Source of the DNA: Tepidimonas aquatica
GTDB taxonomy: Bacteria; Pseudomonadota; Gammaproteobacteria; Burkholderiales; Burkholderiaceae_C
Assembly: GCF_007556585.1 (NCBI RefSeq)
Contig: NZ_VJNA01000009.1
Coordinates: 23,562-87,561 of the forward strand
DNA: 64,000 bases
Direction: 5' to 3'
Part shown: positions 18,577-28,086 of the stretch, piece by piece
How positions within the stretch are numbered: the stretch's first letter is position 1
How the letters are laid out: each line of letters opens with the position of its first letter
The notes under the pieces: model-generated
What the model was told of the DNA's origin: nothing
Databases searched by the model: none
The model's input: only the letters and a program-made list of their open reading frames with translations
Position numbers and translations under genes: made by a program

Positions 18577-19965
18577 TCACTCCTTGGCGGGGGCCTGGGC
18601 GGTGGCCGCCGCGGTGGCGGTGGCGCGGCCCGGCAGGGTGGACAGGATGTAGGCCGCCAGCGCCTGCGCCTCGTCGGCGCGCAGCGGGATCTGCGGCATG
18701 TACAGCGTGTTGCCGCTGGCCAGCGCCGCCTGCAGGTATTCGGCGACCTCGCCTTCGCTGGCGGTGGGGCTGAAGTAGCGCGCCAGCGGGCGCATGCCGG
18801 TGGCCGACAGCGAGTGGCAGTTGGAGCACGCCGCCAGCGCCAGCGCCCGGCCGGCCTCGACGCGGTTGCCGTCGCGCACGGTGCGCAGTTCCTGCGGGAT
18901 GAAGGCGTGCGTGGCCAGCCAGCCGTGCGCCTCGAGCTTGGGGATCTCGGACTTCACGCCCATGCCCGGCACGTCGCGCCCGACGATCTGGTTGGAGTAG
19001 ACGTACTGCCCGGCCACCCACGGCTTGCGCACCGACTCGCGCGCCACTTCCTCCGGCCACAGGCCCACCACCAGGATCGCCACCGTCATCGCGGCGGCCA
19101 GCCCTGGCATCAGCAGGCGCGGCTGCGCCCAGGTCAGGGCGAAGTACAGCACCGTGCCGCCCACCGCGACCCCCAGCATCAGCGGGAAGCGCTCTGGCAG
19201 GCGGTTTTCCAGCACGATCGCGGCGGTCTCCGGCAGCGTGCTCAGGTACCACTGCAGCATCGCCACGCCGGCCAGCGCCGAGACGATGCCGACCACCGAC
19301 AGCGTGCGCGCGACGCGGCGCTTGAGCTCGGCGTCCTCGAAGCGTGCCGCCACGATGCCGCCCACCACCGCCATGATGGTGAACATGAAGGCGGTGCGCA
19401 TGCCCAGGTGCGCGAAGGTGTTGCCGCCGTAGAAGGCGTTGAGCACGCCGCCGGTCTCGGCCCATTCGGGGCGGCCCGGCCACATCATGAAGCTCAGGAT
19501 GCCGACGATGATCAGCATCGTCGTGTACGAGGCCAGGCCGAAGATCACGGCGATGCGCGTGTGCGTGCGCACGTCGACCTTGCCGACCAGGTACACCAGC
19601 AGGTAGACGCCGGCGATCTCGATGACGAAGAACACCCACTCGGTGGCCCACATCCACACGAAGCTGTGGATCAGCGCCGAGATGCCGCGCGGGCTGGCCA
19701 CGGTGGTGGAGTACCAGATGCCCGGGCCGGTGATGGAGCCCAGCACGTAGCTGAACACCAGCAGGAACATGCCGTAGCGCCGCACGAATTCCAGCAGCCC
19801 GGGCTGGTGGGTGCGGTAGGCATGGTTGACGAGCCAGGCGAAGAAGATCGCGGCCGCCACCGAGGTGTGGGAGAACAGCACGTGGGCCGTGGCGATGAGG
19901 CCGACGATCCATCCGCTGCCCACGCTGGTGTCGAGCCAGGTCGGGTACAAGCCGATGAGGTCCAT
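18577..19965 (-). CDS. Cytochrome bd-superfamily subunit I fused to a C-terminal cytochrome c domain
   Basis: The 462-residue protein is CydA-like for about 340 residues. A His-bearing first helix (ATAHVLFSHTS) and a later NTFAHLGMRTAF helix match haem-ligand helices of CydA, and VRKPWVAGQY recalls the GRQPW motif. The long Q-loop that binds quinol is absent: only about 17 residues separate the adjoining helices. The glutamate of the haem-site helix is replaced in SITGPGIWYS. A monohaem domain follows (CSNCH at 380-384). Loss of the Q-loop plus gain of haem c points to a cytochrome c-fed enzyme, as described for OR-C-type members of the superfamily. Substrate (O2 or NO) is unproven. The start at 19965 has AGGAGCAAGG before it; longer frames lack a ribosome site. 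Confidence 0.85.
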   Translation of the reverse strand: MDLIGLYPTWLDTSVGSGWIVGLIATAHVLFSHTSVAAAIFFAWLVNHAYRTHQPGLLEFVRRYGMFLLVFSYVLGSITGPGIWYSTTVASPRGISALIHSFVWMWATEWVFFVIEIAGVYLLVYLVGKVDVRTHTRIAVIFGLASYTTMLIIVGILSFMMWPGRPEWAETGGVLNAFYGGNTFAHLGMRTAFMFTIMAVVGGIVAARFEDAELKRRVARTLSVVGIVSALAGVAMLQWYLSTLPETAAIVLENRLPERFPLMLGVAVGGTVLYFALTWAQPRLLMPGLAAAMTVAILVVGLWPEEVARESVRKPWVAGQYVYSNQIVGRDVPGMGVKSEIPKLEAHGWLATHAFIPQELRTVRDGNRVEAGRALALAACSNCHSLSATGMRPLARYFSPTASEGEVAEYLQAALASGNTLYMPQIPLRADEAQALAAYILSTLPGRATATAAATAQAPAKE

Positions 19966-20052
19966 GGGTCCTTGCTCCTGTTGCGGGACGGGCTGGAAGC
20001 GGGGGATGCCGTTCCATACCGCGACGGGTATCGTCCGGATACCGGATCCCGT

Positions 20053-20068
20053 TACAAAAAGCGTGCCA
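20053..20068 (-). promoter_or_regulatory. Sigma-54-like promoter upstream of the bd-like operon
   Basis: On the minus strand TGGCACGCTTTTTGTA has a perfect -24 half (TGGCACG) and a -12 half with one mismatch (TTGTA for TTGCA) at the correct spacing. The start would be near 20042, about 78 nt before the ATG at 19965. An alternative sigma-70 -10 hexamer TGTAAC (20056-20051) overlaps it and fits an FNR class II promoter using the box at 20078-20091, so the sigma factor used is uncertain. Confidence 0.5.
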
Positions 20069-20077
20069 AATCGGCGG

Positions 20078-20091
20078 TTGATCTGTATCAA
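20078..20091. promoter_or_regulatory. FNR/ANR-type box TTGATCTGTATCAA
   Basis: This is an exact match to the FNR consensus TTGAT-N4-ATCAA. It is embedded in a longer perfect inverted repeat with 11-bp arms (CGGCGGTTGAT / ATCAACCGCCG, 20072-20097). Its centre lies 41.5 bp upstream of 20043, which is the spacing of a class II FNR-activated promoter and within 1 bp of the start predicted from the sigma-54-like element. It implies induction of the bd-like/FccB operon under low oxygen, or by NO if the regulator is of the DNR/NNR type. Confidence 0.75.
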
Positions 20092-20162
20092 CCGCCGTCT
20101 GGGCCAACCTCTCGACGTGCGCGACTTCGGCCGTGCGGGCTCCGGTCTTTTTGCTTTAGGTT

Positions 20163-20191
20163 GGCAGACATTGCTGCCGTATTTGGCAGAC
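20163..20191. repeat. Repeated GGCAGAC words upstream of the bd-like operon
   Basis: GGCAGACAT (20163-20171) and GGCAGAC (20185-20191) are direct repeats 22 bp, about two helical turns, apart, with an inverted CTGCC between them at 20174-20178. The first copy shares all 9 bp with 13532-13540 and sits at the same distance from its sigma-54-type promoter. They are candidate binding sites for the activator at 13553-14761. Confidence 0.4.
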
Positions 20192-20202
20192 GGATTGGGT
20201 TG

Positions 20203-22014
20203 TCAGATCGCCGCGGCCCGGCTCGCCAGCCAGGCGCGCCAGCCGCCGCAGGCGGTGATGTCGGTGGCGCCCTCGACGCCGGCGGCCTCGCAGACGAAGC
20301 CGTTGACCCAGCGGCCGTCGTCCAGCTCGACCTTGCCGATGGCCAGCGGCGCGGCCACCAGGTCGACGAAGGAGCCGAAGGCCGTCGCCGGCAGTTCCCA
20401 CACCTCGCACGCGATCGGCTGGCCGCCCTCGCGGACCCGCACGAGGCCGGGCCGGCGACCGTCCGGCAGCGCGTACAGGCGGTAGCGCGGGGCGGTGCGG
20501 GCTTCGGCGACGAGCCGCGCCCCGCGCTCCCGCAGCTGGCCGTTGAGCGGCAGGCCGGACAGGTGGGCGCCGAACACGGCCACCTGCACCATCCCGCTCG
20601 GCAGCGCGGCGAGCAGGGCCTCGTCGGGCTGCGGCGGCAGCGGCCAGCCGGTGGCGCCCATCGTGTCGGCCAGGCGCCGGTGCAGCCGGGCCGCCAGCCG
20701 CAGCAGCCCGGCGTCGTGGTGCGCCGGCGCGATCAGCGTCACGCCGAACGGCAATCCGTCGGGTTGCAGGCCGGCCGGCACCGCGGTGGCGGCCAGATCC
20801 AGCAGGTTGACGAAGTTGGTGTAGCGGCCGAGCTCGCTGTTGAGCCGCACCGGGTCGGCCTGCATCGCGTCGATGCGGTGCGGCCGGGCGGCGGTGGGCA
20901 GCAGCATCGCGTCGGCCTGGTCCCACAGCGCGTCGCACGCCACCCGCAGCGCCTGCAGGCGGTACTGGGCCTCGAAGGCGTCGGTGGCGTCGTGGCGGCG
21001 CGCGCCGTCGATGATGCTGCGCACCGGCTCGATCACCTGGTCGGCGTGGGCGTCGAAGAAGGCACGGATGGCCGCGTGGCGCTCGGCCACCCACGGGCCT
21101 TCGTACAGCAGCCGCGCCACCTCCAGGAACGGCCGCAGGTCGAACGGGACGCAGCTGGCACCCAGCGCGCGGGCCTGCTCGACCGCCTGCCGGCACAGCC
21201 GTTCGCCATCCGTGTTGCCGAAGAACGCCAGATCCTCGTCGCGCGGCACGGCGAGCCGCCAGCCGGGCCGCGCGGCGAAGTCCCCGCCGAGCCCTGCCAG
21301 CGGCCGCGCGTACGGGTCCTCGCCGTCCGGCCCGGCGGCCACCGCCAGCACCTGCGCGGCGTCCTCCGCCGTCAGCGCGAAGATCGACACGCAGTCCAGC
21401 GTGCGGCAGGCCGGCACCACCCCGGAGGCGGGAATGACGCCGCGCGTCGGCTTGTGGCCGACCAGGTGGTTGAAGGCCGCCGGCACGCGGCCGGAGCCGG
21501 CCGTATCGGTGCCGAGCGCGAAGCTGGCCAGCCCGAGCGCGACGGCCACCGCCGAGCCGGAGCTGGAGCCGCCCGAGATCCACGCTGGATCGAAGGCGTT
21601 GCGGCAGACGCCGTACGGCGAGCGCGTGCCGTTGAGCCCGGTGGCGAACTGGTCGAGGTTGGTCTTGCCGACGAGGATCGCGCCGGCGTCCAGCAGCCGC
21701 TGCACCACCGTGGCGTGGCGCGCCGGCTGGTAGGCGAACGCCGGGCAGGCGGCGGTGGTGGGCAGACCGGCGACGTCGATGTTGTCCTTGACCGCGAACG
21801 GCACGCCGTACAGGGGCAGCGCGGCCGGGTCGAGGTCGAGCAGGGCGCGGGCGCGCGCCAGCAGGGCCTCGCGCGGGACGCGCGTGATCCAAATGCCGTG
21901 GGCGTCGCCCTCGGCCTCGAGCGCCTCCCACAGGCGCTCGACGAGGTCGACGGGGGTCAGCTCGCGCGCCAGGTAAGCGGCGCGCAGCCGCGGCAGGTTC
22001 AGTGGGGGCAGCAT
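20203..22014 (-). CDS. atzF: Allophanate hydrolase
   Basis: The 603-residue enzyme hydrolyses allophanate to two ammonia and two CO2. The N-terminal amidase-signature domain shows the Ser-cisSer-Lys triad in PFAVKDNIDVAG, TDTAGSGRVPA and the ISGGSSSGSA loop. The C-terminal 150 residues form the small AtzF-type domain that performs the decarboxylation step. It is the last gene of the guanidine operon, 31 bp after the carboxylase gene. In this pathway allophanate comes from deimination of carboxyguanidine, not only from urea carboxylation. Confidence 0.95.
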   Translation of the reverse strand: MLPPLNLPRLRAAYLARELTPVDLVERLWEALEAEGDAHGIWITRVPREALLARARALLDLDPAALPLYGVPFAVKDNIDVAGLPTTAACPAFAYQPARHATVVQRLLDAGAILVGKTNLDQFATGLNGTRSPYGVCRNAFDPAWISGGSSSGSAVAVALGLASFALGTDTAGSGRVPAAFNHLVGHKPTRGVIPASGVVPACRTLDCVSIFALTAEDAAQVLAVAAGPDGEDPYARPLAGLGGDFAARPGWRLAVPRDEDLAFFGNTDGERLCRQAVEQARALGASCVPFDLRPFLEVARLLYEGPWVAERHAAIRAFFDAHADQVIEPVRSIIDGARRHDATDAFEAQYRLQALRVACDALWDQADAMLLPTAARPHRIDAMQADPVRLNSELGRYTNFVNLLDLAATAVPAGLQPDGLPFGVTLIAPAHHDAGLLRLAARLHRRLADTMGATGWPLPPQPDEALLAALPSGMVQVAVFGAHLSGLPLNGQLRERGARLVAEARTAPRYRLYALPDGRRPGLVRVREGGQPIACEVWELPATAFGSFVDLVAAPLAIGKVELDDGRWVNGFVCEAAGVEGATDITACGGWRAWLASRAAAI

Positions 22015-22045
22015 CGGGGTGTCCTTTCCTCGCGGGGGCGTGGGT

Positions 22046-25000
22046 TCAGGCGTCGACCAGCACCACCAGTTCCTGGCCGGCGGCGACGGTGGCGCCTTCG
22101 CGGCACAGCACGCGGTGCACGCGGCCGGCGTGCGGCGCGGTGACGGCGAATTCCATCTTCATCGACTCGACCACCGCCAGCGTCTGGCCGGCGTCGACCA
22201 CCGTTCCGGGGGCCGCCTCCACCTTCCAGACGCTGCCGGCGACGTGGCTGGTGACGACGCGCGCGCCCGGGGGCAGGTCCAGCTCGGTGTCGACGGCGAC
22301 GTCGCGCAGCGCGGCGGCCTCCATCGGCGCATCCAGCCCGAGCGTGCGCCAGCGCTCGCGCTCGGCCTCGAAGGCGGCCTGCTGGCGCGCCTTGAAGGCC
22401 GCGATCGAGCCGGCGTGCTCGGCCAGGAACGCCCGGTAGGCGCGCAGGCTGAAGGTGGTCGGCTCGATGCGCGGCGTGTAGCGGCCGCTGGGCAGGTCGG
22501 CGCGCAGCGCCAGCAGCTCTTCCTCGCTGACCGGATGGAAGCGGATCTGGTCGAAGAAGCGCAGCAGCCACGGACGGCCGGGCTCGAAGGCGGTGGCGCC
22601 GTGGCGCGCGTCGCGCCAGCGGTTCCACACCTGCACCGTGCGGCCGACGAACTGGTAGCCGCCCGGGCCTTCCATCCCGTAGATGCACAGGTAGGCGCCA
22701 CCGATGCCGACGGCGTTCTCCGGCGTCCAGGTGCGCGCCGGGTTGTACTTGGTGGTGACGAGCCGGTGGCGCGGGTCCAGCGGCGTGGCCACCGGCGCGC
22801 CGAGGTAGACGTCGCCGAGGCCGAGCACGAGGTAGCGGGCGTCGAAGACGATGCGGCGCACGTCCTCGATCGAGTCCAGCCCGTTGATGCGGCGGATGAA
22901 CTCGAGGTTGGACGGGCACCACGGCGCGTCGCGGCGCACGGTCTGCATGTAGCGCTCGATGGCCAGCCGGGTGGCGGCGTCGTCCCACGACAGCGGCAGA
23001 TGCACGATGCGGCTGGGCACCTCCCAGTCGTCGATGACGCCCAGCGCCGCGTCCAGCTCGGCCAGCTCGTCCAGCAGCCGCCGCCGCGGCAGGCGCGCGG
23101 GGTCGTAGTGCACCTGCAGCGAGCGGATGCCCGGCGTCAGATCGAGGATGCCGGGCAGCCCGGTGCGCTCGAGCGCCTCCATCAGCGCGTGCACGCGCAG
23201 CCGCAGCCCGATGTCGAGCACCTGCTCGCCGTACTCGACCAGCAGGTAGTCGTCGCCGGACTGGCGCACGGCCATGCCGACCGGATGCTGCGGCGGCTGG
23301 TGCTGCAGCAGGATCGGCGTGGCGAGCCGGGTGTCCTGGCGCGGCGCCGGCTTCGGCGACGTCGGGCCCGCCGGGGGCGGGGCGCCCAGCGTGGCGACGA
23401 AGGCATCCTGCGCCTGCTGCAGCGCGGCGGCCTCGTCGGCCGTCAGCGGCAAAAAGCGCACCGTGTCGCCGGGGTGCAGCTGGCCGAGCTTCCAGCGCTC
23501 GGCCTGCACCACCACCGCCGGGCAGACGAAGCCGCCCAGGCTCGGTCCGTCGGGGCCCAGGATCACCGGCATGTCGCCGGTGAAGTCGATGGCGCCGATG
23601 GCGTAGGCGTTGTCGTGGATGTTGGAGGGGTGCAGGCCGGCCTCGCCGCCGTCCGGCCGCGCCCACTGGGGCTTGGGGCCGACCAGGCGCACGCCGGTGC
23701 GGCTGGAGTTGTGGTGCACCTCCCAGTCGGTGGCGAACAGCATCTCGACGTCGGCGTCGGTGAAGAAGTCTGGTGCCCCGTGCGGGCCGTACAGCACGCC
23801 CAGCGTCCAGTGGCGGCCGTAGGCCGGTCGCTGGGCCGGCGGCACGCTGGCCGGCAATCCGTCCTCGTCCCGCGCCGGCGCCGGGCCGAGGTGCAGTACG
23901 TCGCCGCCGCGCAGGGCGCGGCCGGCGTGGCCGCCGAACTGGCCGAGCGTGAAGGTGGCGCGGCTGCCGAGGTACTCGGGCACGTCCAGCCCGCCGCGCA
24001 CCGCCAGATAGGCACGCGCCCCGGGGCCGCGCACCGCGCCCAGGCGCAGCGTCGCGCCGGCCGGCACGGCGTGGCGGCTCCAGTTGGCCAGCGGCCGGCC
24101 GTCCAGCTCGGCGCCCATGTCGGCGCCGGCCAGGGCGATCACGCAGGCGCGGTGAAAACGCAGCGTCGGGCCGGTCAGCGTCATCTCCAGCGCCGCGCTG
24201 CCCTCGGGGTTGCCGGCCAGGCGGTTGGCCAGCCGCAGCGCCAGCGCGTCCATCGGGCCGGACGGCGGCACGCCGACCGCCCACAGGCCCAGTCGCCCCG
24301 GCCAGTCCTGCACGGTGGTCTGCAACCCCGGCTCCAGCACCTCGATGCCGTCCTGCGCGTGCGGCAGCGTGCGCAGCAGCCCCGTGGTGGCCGCGCCGGC
24401 GGCAAACGTCGCGTCGGCCAGGATGCGGCGCAGGTAGGCCACGTTGGTCTCGATGCCGGCGAGGCGCGTGGCGGCCAGCGCCGCGTCGAGCCGGCGCAGC
24501 GCCTCGGCGCGGTCGGCGCCGAGCGCGATGACCTTGCCGAGCATCGGGTCGTAGTGCGGCGGCACCTCGGTGCCGCGCTCGACCCAGGTCTCCACGCGCA
24601 CGCCGTCGGGCCAGACGACCTCGGTCAGCACCCCGGCGCACGGCTGGAAGTCGCGCGCCGGGTCCTCGGCGTAGACGCGTGCCTGGATCGCGTGGCCGCG
24701 CGGCTGCGGCGTCCAGCCGGCCAGATCCAGCTCGCCGGCGGCCTCGCGCACCATCCACTCCACCAGGTCGATGCCGAGCACCTCCTCGGTGACGCCGTGC
24801 TCCACCTGCAGCCGGGTGTTGACCTCGAGGAAATAGAAGGCGCCGCTGTCGGCGTCGAGCACGAACTCCACCGTGCCGGCGCTGCGGTAGCCGACCGCGC
24901 GGCCCAGGCGCTCGGCCGCCTCCAGCAGCGCGCGGCGCTGCGCTGGCAGCAGCCCCGGGGCGGGGGTCTCCTCCAGCACCTTCTGGTGGCGGCGCTGCAC

Positions 25001-25684
25001 CGAGCAGTCGCGCTCGCCCAGCGCGACGACGTGGCCGCGGCCGTCGCCGAAGATCTGCACCTCGATGTGACGTGCGCGCTCGACGTACTTCTCGAGGAAG
25101 ATGCCGCCGTCGCGGAAGTTGCCGCGCGCCAGTCGCTGCACGGCATCGAACGCCTCGCGCAGCTCGTCCGGCGCGCGCACCAGCCGCATGCCGATGCCGC
25201 CGCCGCCGGTGCTCTTCAGCAGCACGGGGTAGCCGATGCGCGCGGCCTCGGCGAGCGCGTGCGTGGCGTCGGCCAGCAGGTCGGAGCCGGGCAGCAGCGG
25301 CACGCCGTGGGCCTGTGCCAGCTCGCGCGCGGTGTGCTTCAGGCCGAAGGCGCGCATCTGCTGCGGCGTCGGGCCGATGAAGGTCAGCCCCACGGCGGCG
25401 CACGCCTCGGCGAAGGCGGCGTTTTCCGACAGGAAGCCGTAGCCCGGGTGGATGGCCTGCGCGCCGGCGTCGCGCGCGGCCTTCAGGATGCGCTCGATGC
25501 GCAGGTAGCTCTGCGCCGCCGGCGCCGGGCCGATCGGCAGCGCTACGTCGGCCTGGCGCACGTGCAGGCTGTCGCGGTCGGCCTCGGAGTACACCGCCAC
25601 GCTGCGGATGCCCATGCGGCGCAGCGTGCGGATGATGCGGCAGGCGATCGCGCCGCGGTTGGCGATCAGCACCGTGTCGAACAT
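22046..25684 (-). CDS. Biotin-dependent urea/guanidine carboxylase
   Basis: The 1212-residue enzyme has a biotin carboxylase domain at the N-terminus ([20 protein letters not shown] grasp [12 protein letters not shown]), a KipA/KipI-like carboxyltransferase region in the middle, and a C-terminal biotinyl domain whose lysine lies in VVESMKMEF. It would usually be named urea carboxylase. Because the operon has a guanidine-I riboswitch and two carboxyguanidine deiminase-type genes, guanidine is the likelier substrate: ATP-dependent formation of carboxyguanidine. Residue-level discrimination between the two substrates was not attempted. Confidence 0.93.
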   Translation of the reverse strand: MFDTVLIANRGAIACRIIRTLRRMGIRSVAVYSEADRDSLHVRQADVALPIGPAPAAQSYLRIERILKAARDAGAQAIHPGYGFLSENAAFAEACAAVGLTFIGPTPQQMRAFGLKHTARELAQAHGVPLLPGSDLLADATHALAEAARIGYPVLLKSTGGGGIGMRLVRAPDELREAFDAVQRLARGNFRDGGIFLEKYVERARHIEVQIFGDGRGHVVALGERDCSVQRRHQKVLEETPAPGLLPAQRRALLEAAERLGRAVGYRSAGTVEFVLDADSGAFYFLEVNTRLQVEHGVTEEVLGIDLVEWMVREAAGELDLAGWTPQPRGHAIQARVYAEDPARDFQPCAGVLTEVVWPDGVRVETWVERGTEVPPHYDPMLGKVIALGADRAEALRRLDAALAATRLAGIETNVAYLRRILADATFAAGAATTGLLRTLPHAQDGIEVLEPGLQTTVQDWPGRLGLWAVGVPPSGPMDALALRLANRLAGNPEGSAALEMTLTGPTLRFHRACVIALAGADMGAELDGRPLANWSRHAVPAGATLRLGAVRGPGARAYLAVRGGLDVPEYLGSRATFTLGQFGGHAGRALRGGDVLHLGPAPARDEDGLPASVPPAQRPAYGRHWTLGVLYGPHGAPDFFTDADVEMLFATDWEVHHNSSRTGVRLVGPKPQWARPDGGEAGLHPSNIHDNAYAIGAIDFTGDMPVILGPDGPSLGGFVCPAVVVQAERWKLGQLHPGDTVRFLPLTADEAAALQQAQDAFVATLGAPPPAGPTSPKPAPRQDTRLATPILLQHQPPQHPVGMAVRQSGDDYLLVEYGEQVLDIGLRLRVHALMEALERTGLPGILDLTPGIRSLQVHYDPARLPRRRLLDELAELDAALGVIDDWEVPSRIVHLPLSWDDAATRLAIERYMQTVRRDAPWCPSNLEFIRRINGLDSIEDVRRIVFDARYLVLGLGDVYLGAPVATPLDPRHRLVTTKYNPARTWTPENAVGIGGAYLCIYGMEGPGGYQFVGRTVQVWNRWRDARHGATAFEPGRPWLLRFFDQIRFHPVSEEELLALRADLPSGRYTPRIEPTTFSLRAYRAFLAEHAGSIAAFKARQQAAFEAERERWRTLGLDAPMEAAALRDVAVDTELDLPPGARVVTSHVAGSVWKVEAAPGTVVDAGQTLAVVESMKMEFAVTAPHAGRVHRVLCREGATVAAGQELVVLVDA

Positions 25685-25760
25685 GCGCTCCTCGGGGCGG
25701 GCCGTCCCGCCGGCGTCGGGGTCGCGCTGCGGGCCGTCCCGCAGCGGGGTTGCAGGGGGC

Positions 25761-26435
25761 TCAGGTCGATGGGGCGTCCCAGATCAGCACGCGGATCGGG
25801 GTCGGGTTGTAGGCGTTGCAGGGGTTGTTGAGCTGCGGGCAGTTGGAGATCAGGCACAGCACGTCCATCTCGGCGCGCAGCTCCACGTACTTGCCCGGTG
25901 CCGAGACGCCGTCGGCGAAGGTCAGCCGCCCCTGCGGCGTGACCGGCACGTTCATGAAGAAGTTGATGTTGCTGGTGATGTCGCGCTTGGTCAGCGGTCC
26001 GGTGGTGCCGTCGCCGTCCCAGTGCGCCAGCGCCAGCAGGAAGCTGTCGCGGCAGGCGTGCATCGGTTTCTTGTCCAGGCTGTAGCGCACCGCGTTGCTC
26101 TCGCAGGCGCAGGCGCCGCCCAGCGTGTCGTGCCGGCCGCAGGTGTCGGCGGTGATGGTCAGCATCACGTTGCCCTCGCTGGAGATCAGCCGGCTGCCGG
26201 CGGTGAGGTACAGCGCCTGCTGCGCGCGCACGGTGTCGGCGGCGGAGTAGCGCTCCTGCGGGTCGTGCAGGTTGTAGAACAGCGTGTCGACGGCCTGGTT
26301 GCCCTCGAGGTCGACGATGCGCAGCGTCTGGCCGCGGCGCACCGGGTGGATCCAGTAGTCGCCGGCCTCGACGACGGCGTCGAAGACGGCCGTGGCGGGA
26401 TCGAGCGGGCTTTCGACGAGTTGGAATGCGGTCAT
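25761..26435 (-). CDS. Urea carboxylase-associated protein, carboxyguanidine deiminase-type subunit (DUF1989)
   Basis: The 224-residue protein is one of two paralogous DUF1989 proteins in the operon, commonly called urea carboxylase-associated proteins. Homologues form a heteromeric carboxyguanidine deiminase (CgdAB) that converts carboxyguanidine to allophanate and ammonia. Visible family blocks are [23 protein letters not shown] (position about 30), DTLFYN, a Cys pair in GGACACESN, and [10 protein letters not shown]. The Cys, His and Glu residues are candidates for metal binding. It lies 76 bp before the carboxylase gene. Which of CgdA or CgdB it is was not resolved. Confidence 0.88.
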   Translation of the reverse strand: MTAFQLVESPLDPATAVFDAVVEAGDYWIHPVRRGQTLRIVDLEGNQAVDTLFYNLHDPQERYSAADTVRAQQALYLTAGSRLISSEGNVMLTITADTCGRHDTLGGACACESNAVRYSLDKKPMHACRDSFLLALAHWDGDGTTGPLTKRDITSNINFFMNVPVTPQGRLTFADGVSAPGKYVELRAEMDVLCLISNCPQLNNPCNAYNPTPIRVLIWDAPST

Positions 26436-26469
26436 GGTTCAGGCTCCTGGGGGCGCGGTGGCCGCGCCG

Positions 26470-27207
26470 TCAGCGGAACAGGATCTCGGTCAGGTAGAAG
26501 CCGCGCTGGCTTTCCGGGCAGTGGTTGCGGCAGCGGTCGTCCGGCCCGGGCGGGTCGGCGCGCCAGGCGGTCAGCATCACGTCGCCGGGGGCGTAGTCGG
26601 GGCGCGGATCCAGCGGGTGCGGCGCGGCCGACAGCACCACCAGCACGTTCATCTCGAAGCGCAGGTCGACGCAGGCCCCGGCCTTGCCGTGGCCGAGGTC
26701 GAAGGTCAGGCGGCCTTCCTCGTCGGCCATCACGCGGCTGAAGAAGTTGACGTTGGGCACCAGGTCGCGCTTGCCCAGCCCCCACTTGCCGAGCTCGATC
26801 AGCAGGCCGTCGCGGCCGTTGCGGTGCATCGCGTTGCGGTGTGTCTGGTAGGTGGCCACGCCGTACTTGGCGCGCACCAGCGCGGCGTCGGCCACGCCGC
26901 AGACGGTGTCGTGCCAGCCGCTGGTGTCGCGCACGATCGAGCACAGCACCCGTCCCATGTCGGAGTAGCACACGTGCCCGGCGGTCAGGTACGCGGTGTG
27001 CTGCGCCTTGAGGGTGTCGGCCATGTTGTAGCGCTCGAGCTTCTCGTCGGCGTTGAAGAACAGGGCGGCCACGTTGGCGCGGCCGTCCAGGTCGGTCAGG
27101 CGCAGCGCGCTGCCGCGGCGCATCACGCCGGACCAGTGGCAGCCGCCGGGCAGGCGCTCCTCCCACAGGAAGCGCTCGGGGGGCAGGGGATGCAGGTGCT
27201 GGGCCAT
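26470..27207 (-). CDS. Urea carboxylase-associated protein, second carboxyguanidine deiminase-type subunit (DUF1989)
   Basis: The 245-residue protein is the longer partner of the 25761-26435 product; the two share the DUF1989 fold. Blocks seen are GCHWSGVMRRGSALRLTDLD, AALFFNADEKLERYNMADTLK, a CGVADAALVRAKYG stretch and NVNFFSRV followed by DLRFEMNVLVVLS. With its neighbour it is expected to hydrolyse one C-N bond of carboxyguanidine to give allophanate. It follows the ABC ATPase gene by 28 bp and precedes its partner by 34 bp. Confidence 0.88.
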   Translation of the reverse strand: MAQHLHPLPPERFLWEERLPGGCHWSGVMRRGSALRLTDLDGRANVAALFFNADEKLERYNMADTLKAQHTAYLTAGHVCYSDMGRVLCSIVRDTSGWHDTVCGVADAALVRAKYGVATYQTHRNAMHRNGRDGLLIELGKWGLGKRDLVPNVNFFSRVMADEEGRLTFDLGHGKAGACVDLRFEMNVLVVLSAAPHPLDPRPDYAPGDVMLTAWRADPPGPDDRCRNHCPESQRGFYLTEILFR

Positions 27208-27235
27208 CGGGCAAACCTCGTCGTTGGGCGGTGGA

Positions 27236-28084
27236 TCAGGGGCTGGTGGCCGGCTCGGCGGCGCCGTTGAGCCGCTCGAGCAGGCCCTGGTCGGTCTTCA
27301 TGCCGGAGGTGGCGCGGATGCGCGCCAGGATCTCCTTCTTCAGCGCCAGGAACTCCGGCGCGTGCTTCATGTCCGGGTCGCGCTGCGCCGGCAGCGGCAC
27401 CGGGTAGACGGTGTCGATGCGCCCCGGGCGGGGCGCCAGCACGACGACGCGGTCGGCCAGGTAGATCGCCTCCTCGACGTCGTGCGTGACGAACACGATG
27501 GTGGTGGCCTCGACGCGGTGCACGTGGCGGATCAGGTCGTGCATCACCTCGCGCGTCTGCGCATCCAGCGCGCCGAACGGCTCGTCCATCAGCAGGATGC
27601 GCGGGCGTCCCATCAGCGCGCGCGCGATGGCCACGCGCTGCTGCATGCCGCCGGAGAGCTGGTTCGGCCACGCGCGCGCCACGCCGGCCAGCCCCATCAG
27701 CGCCAGCAGCGCATCGGCGCGGCCGGAGGCGGCCTCCACGTCGGCCAGCGTGAGGTTCTCGCGCCCGTGGCGCAGGCGGCGGCTGAACTTGACGTTGTCC
27801 TCCACCGTCAGCCACGGGTACAGGCTGTAGTGCTGGAACACCATCGCGCGGTCGGCGCCCGGCCCGTGCACCGGCTGGCCGCCGACGTGGATGGTGCCCT
27901 CGTCGTGGGTCTCCAGGCCGGCCAGCACGCGCAGCAGCGTGGACTTGCCGCAGCCCGAGGCGCCCACCAGCGTGACGAACTCGTTGTGCGCCACGTCCAG
28001 GTCGATCGCGCGCAGCGCCTCGACACGCCGGGCGCCCTCGCCGAACCACTTGCCCAGCGCGCGGATCTCGATTTCGGCCGCCAT
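27236..28084 (-). CDS. ABC transporter ATP-binding protein of the guanidine operon
   Basis: The 282-residue ATPase is of the NitT/TauT/SsuB type. Walker A is GASGCGKS (about residue 45), the Q-loop is in MVFQHYSLYPWL, the ABC signature is LSGGMQQR, Walker B is ILLMDEPFGALD, and the switch His is in VTHDVEEA. It energises import through the permease encoded immediately upstream; only 2 bp separate the two genes. The operon setting suggests guanidine or a guanidinium compound as substrate rather than nitrate or taurine. Confidence 0.92.
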   Translation of the reverse strand: MAAEIEIRALGKWFGEGARRVEALRAIDLDVAHNEFVTLVGASGCGKSTLLRVLAGLETHDEGTIHVGGQPVHGPGADRAMVFQHYSLYPWLTVEDNVKFSRRLRHGRENLTLADVEAASGRADALLALMGLAGVARAWPNQLSGGMQQRVAIARALMGRPRILLMDEPFGALDAQTREVMHDLIRHVHRVEATTIVFVTHDVEEAIYLADRVVVLAPRPGRIDTVYPVPLPAQRDPDMKHAPEFLALKKEILARIRATSGMKTDQGLLERLNGAAEPATSP

Positions 28085-28086
28085 GC

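Noticed and set aside
18571..22143. 1190-codon open frame on the plus strand across the bd-like and allophanate hydrolase genes
   Set aside because: It crosses a regulatory gap and two well-supported minus-strand genes and shows no domain.
22019..25831. 1270-codon open frame on the plus strand across the carboxylase gene
   Set aside because: Shadow of the carboxylase gene's codon bias; the biotin carboxylase and biotinyl motifs are all on the minus strand.
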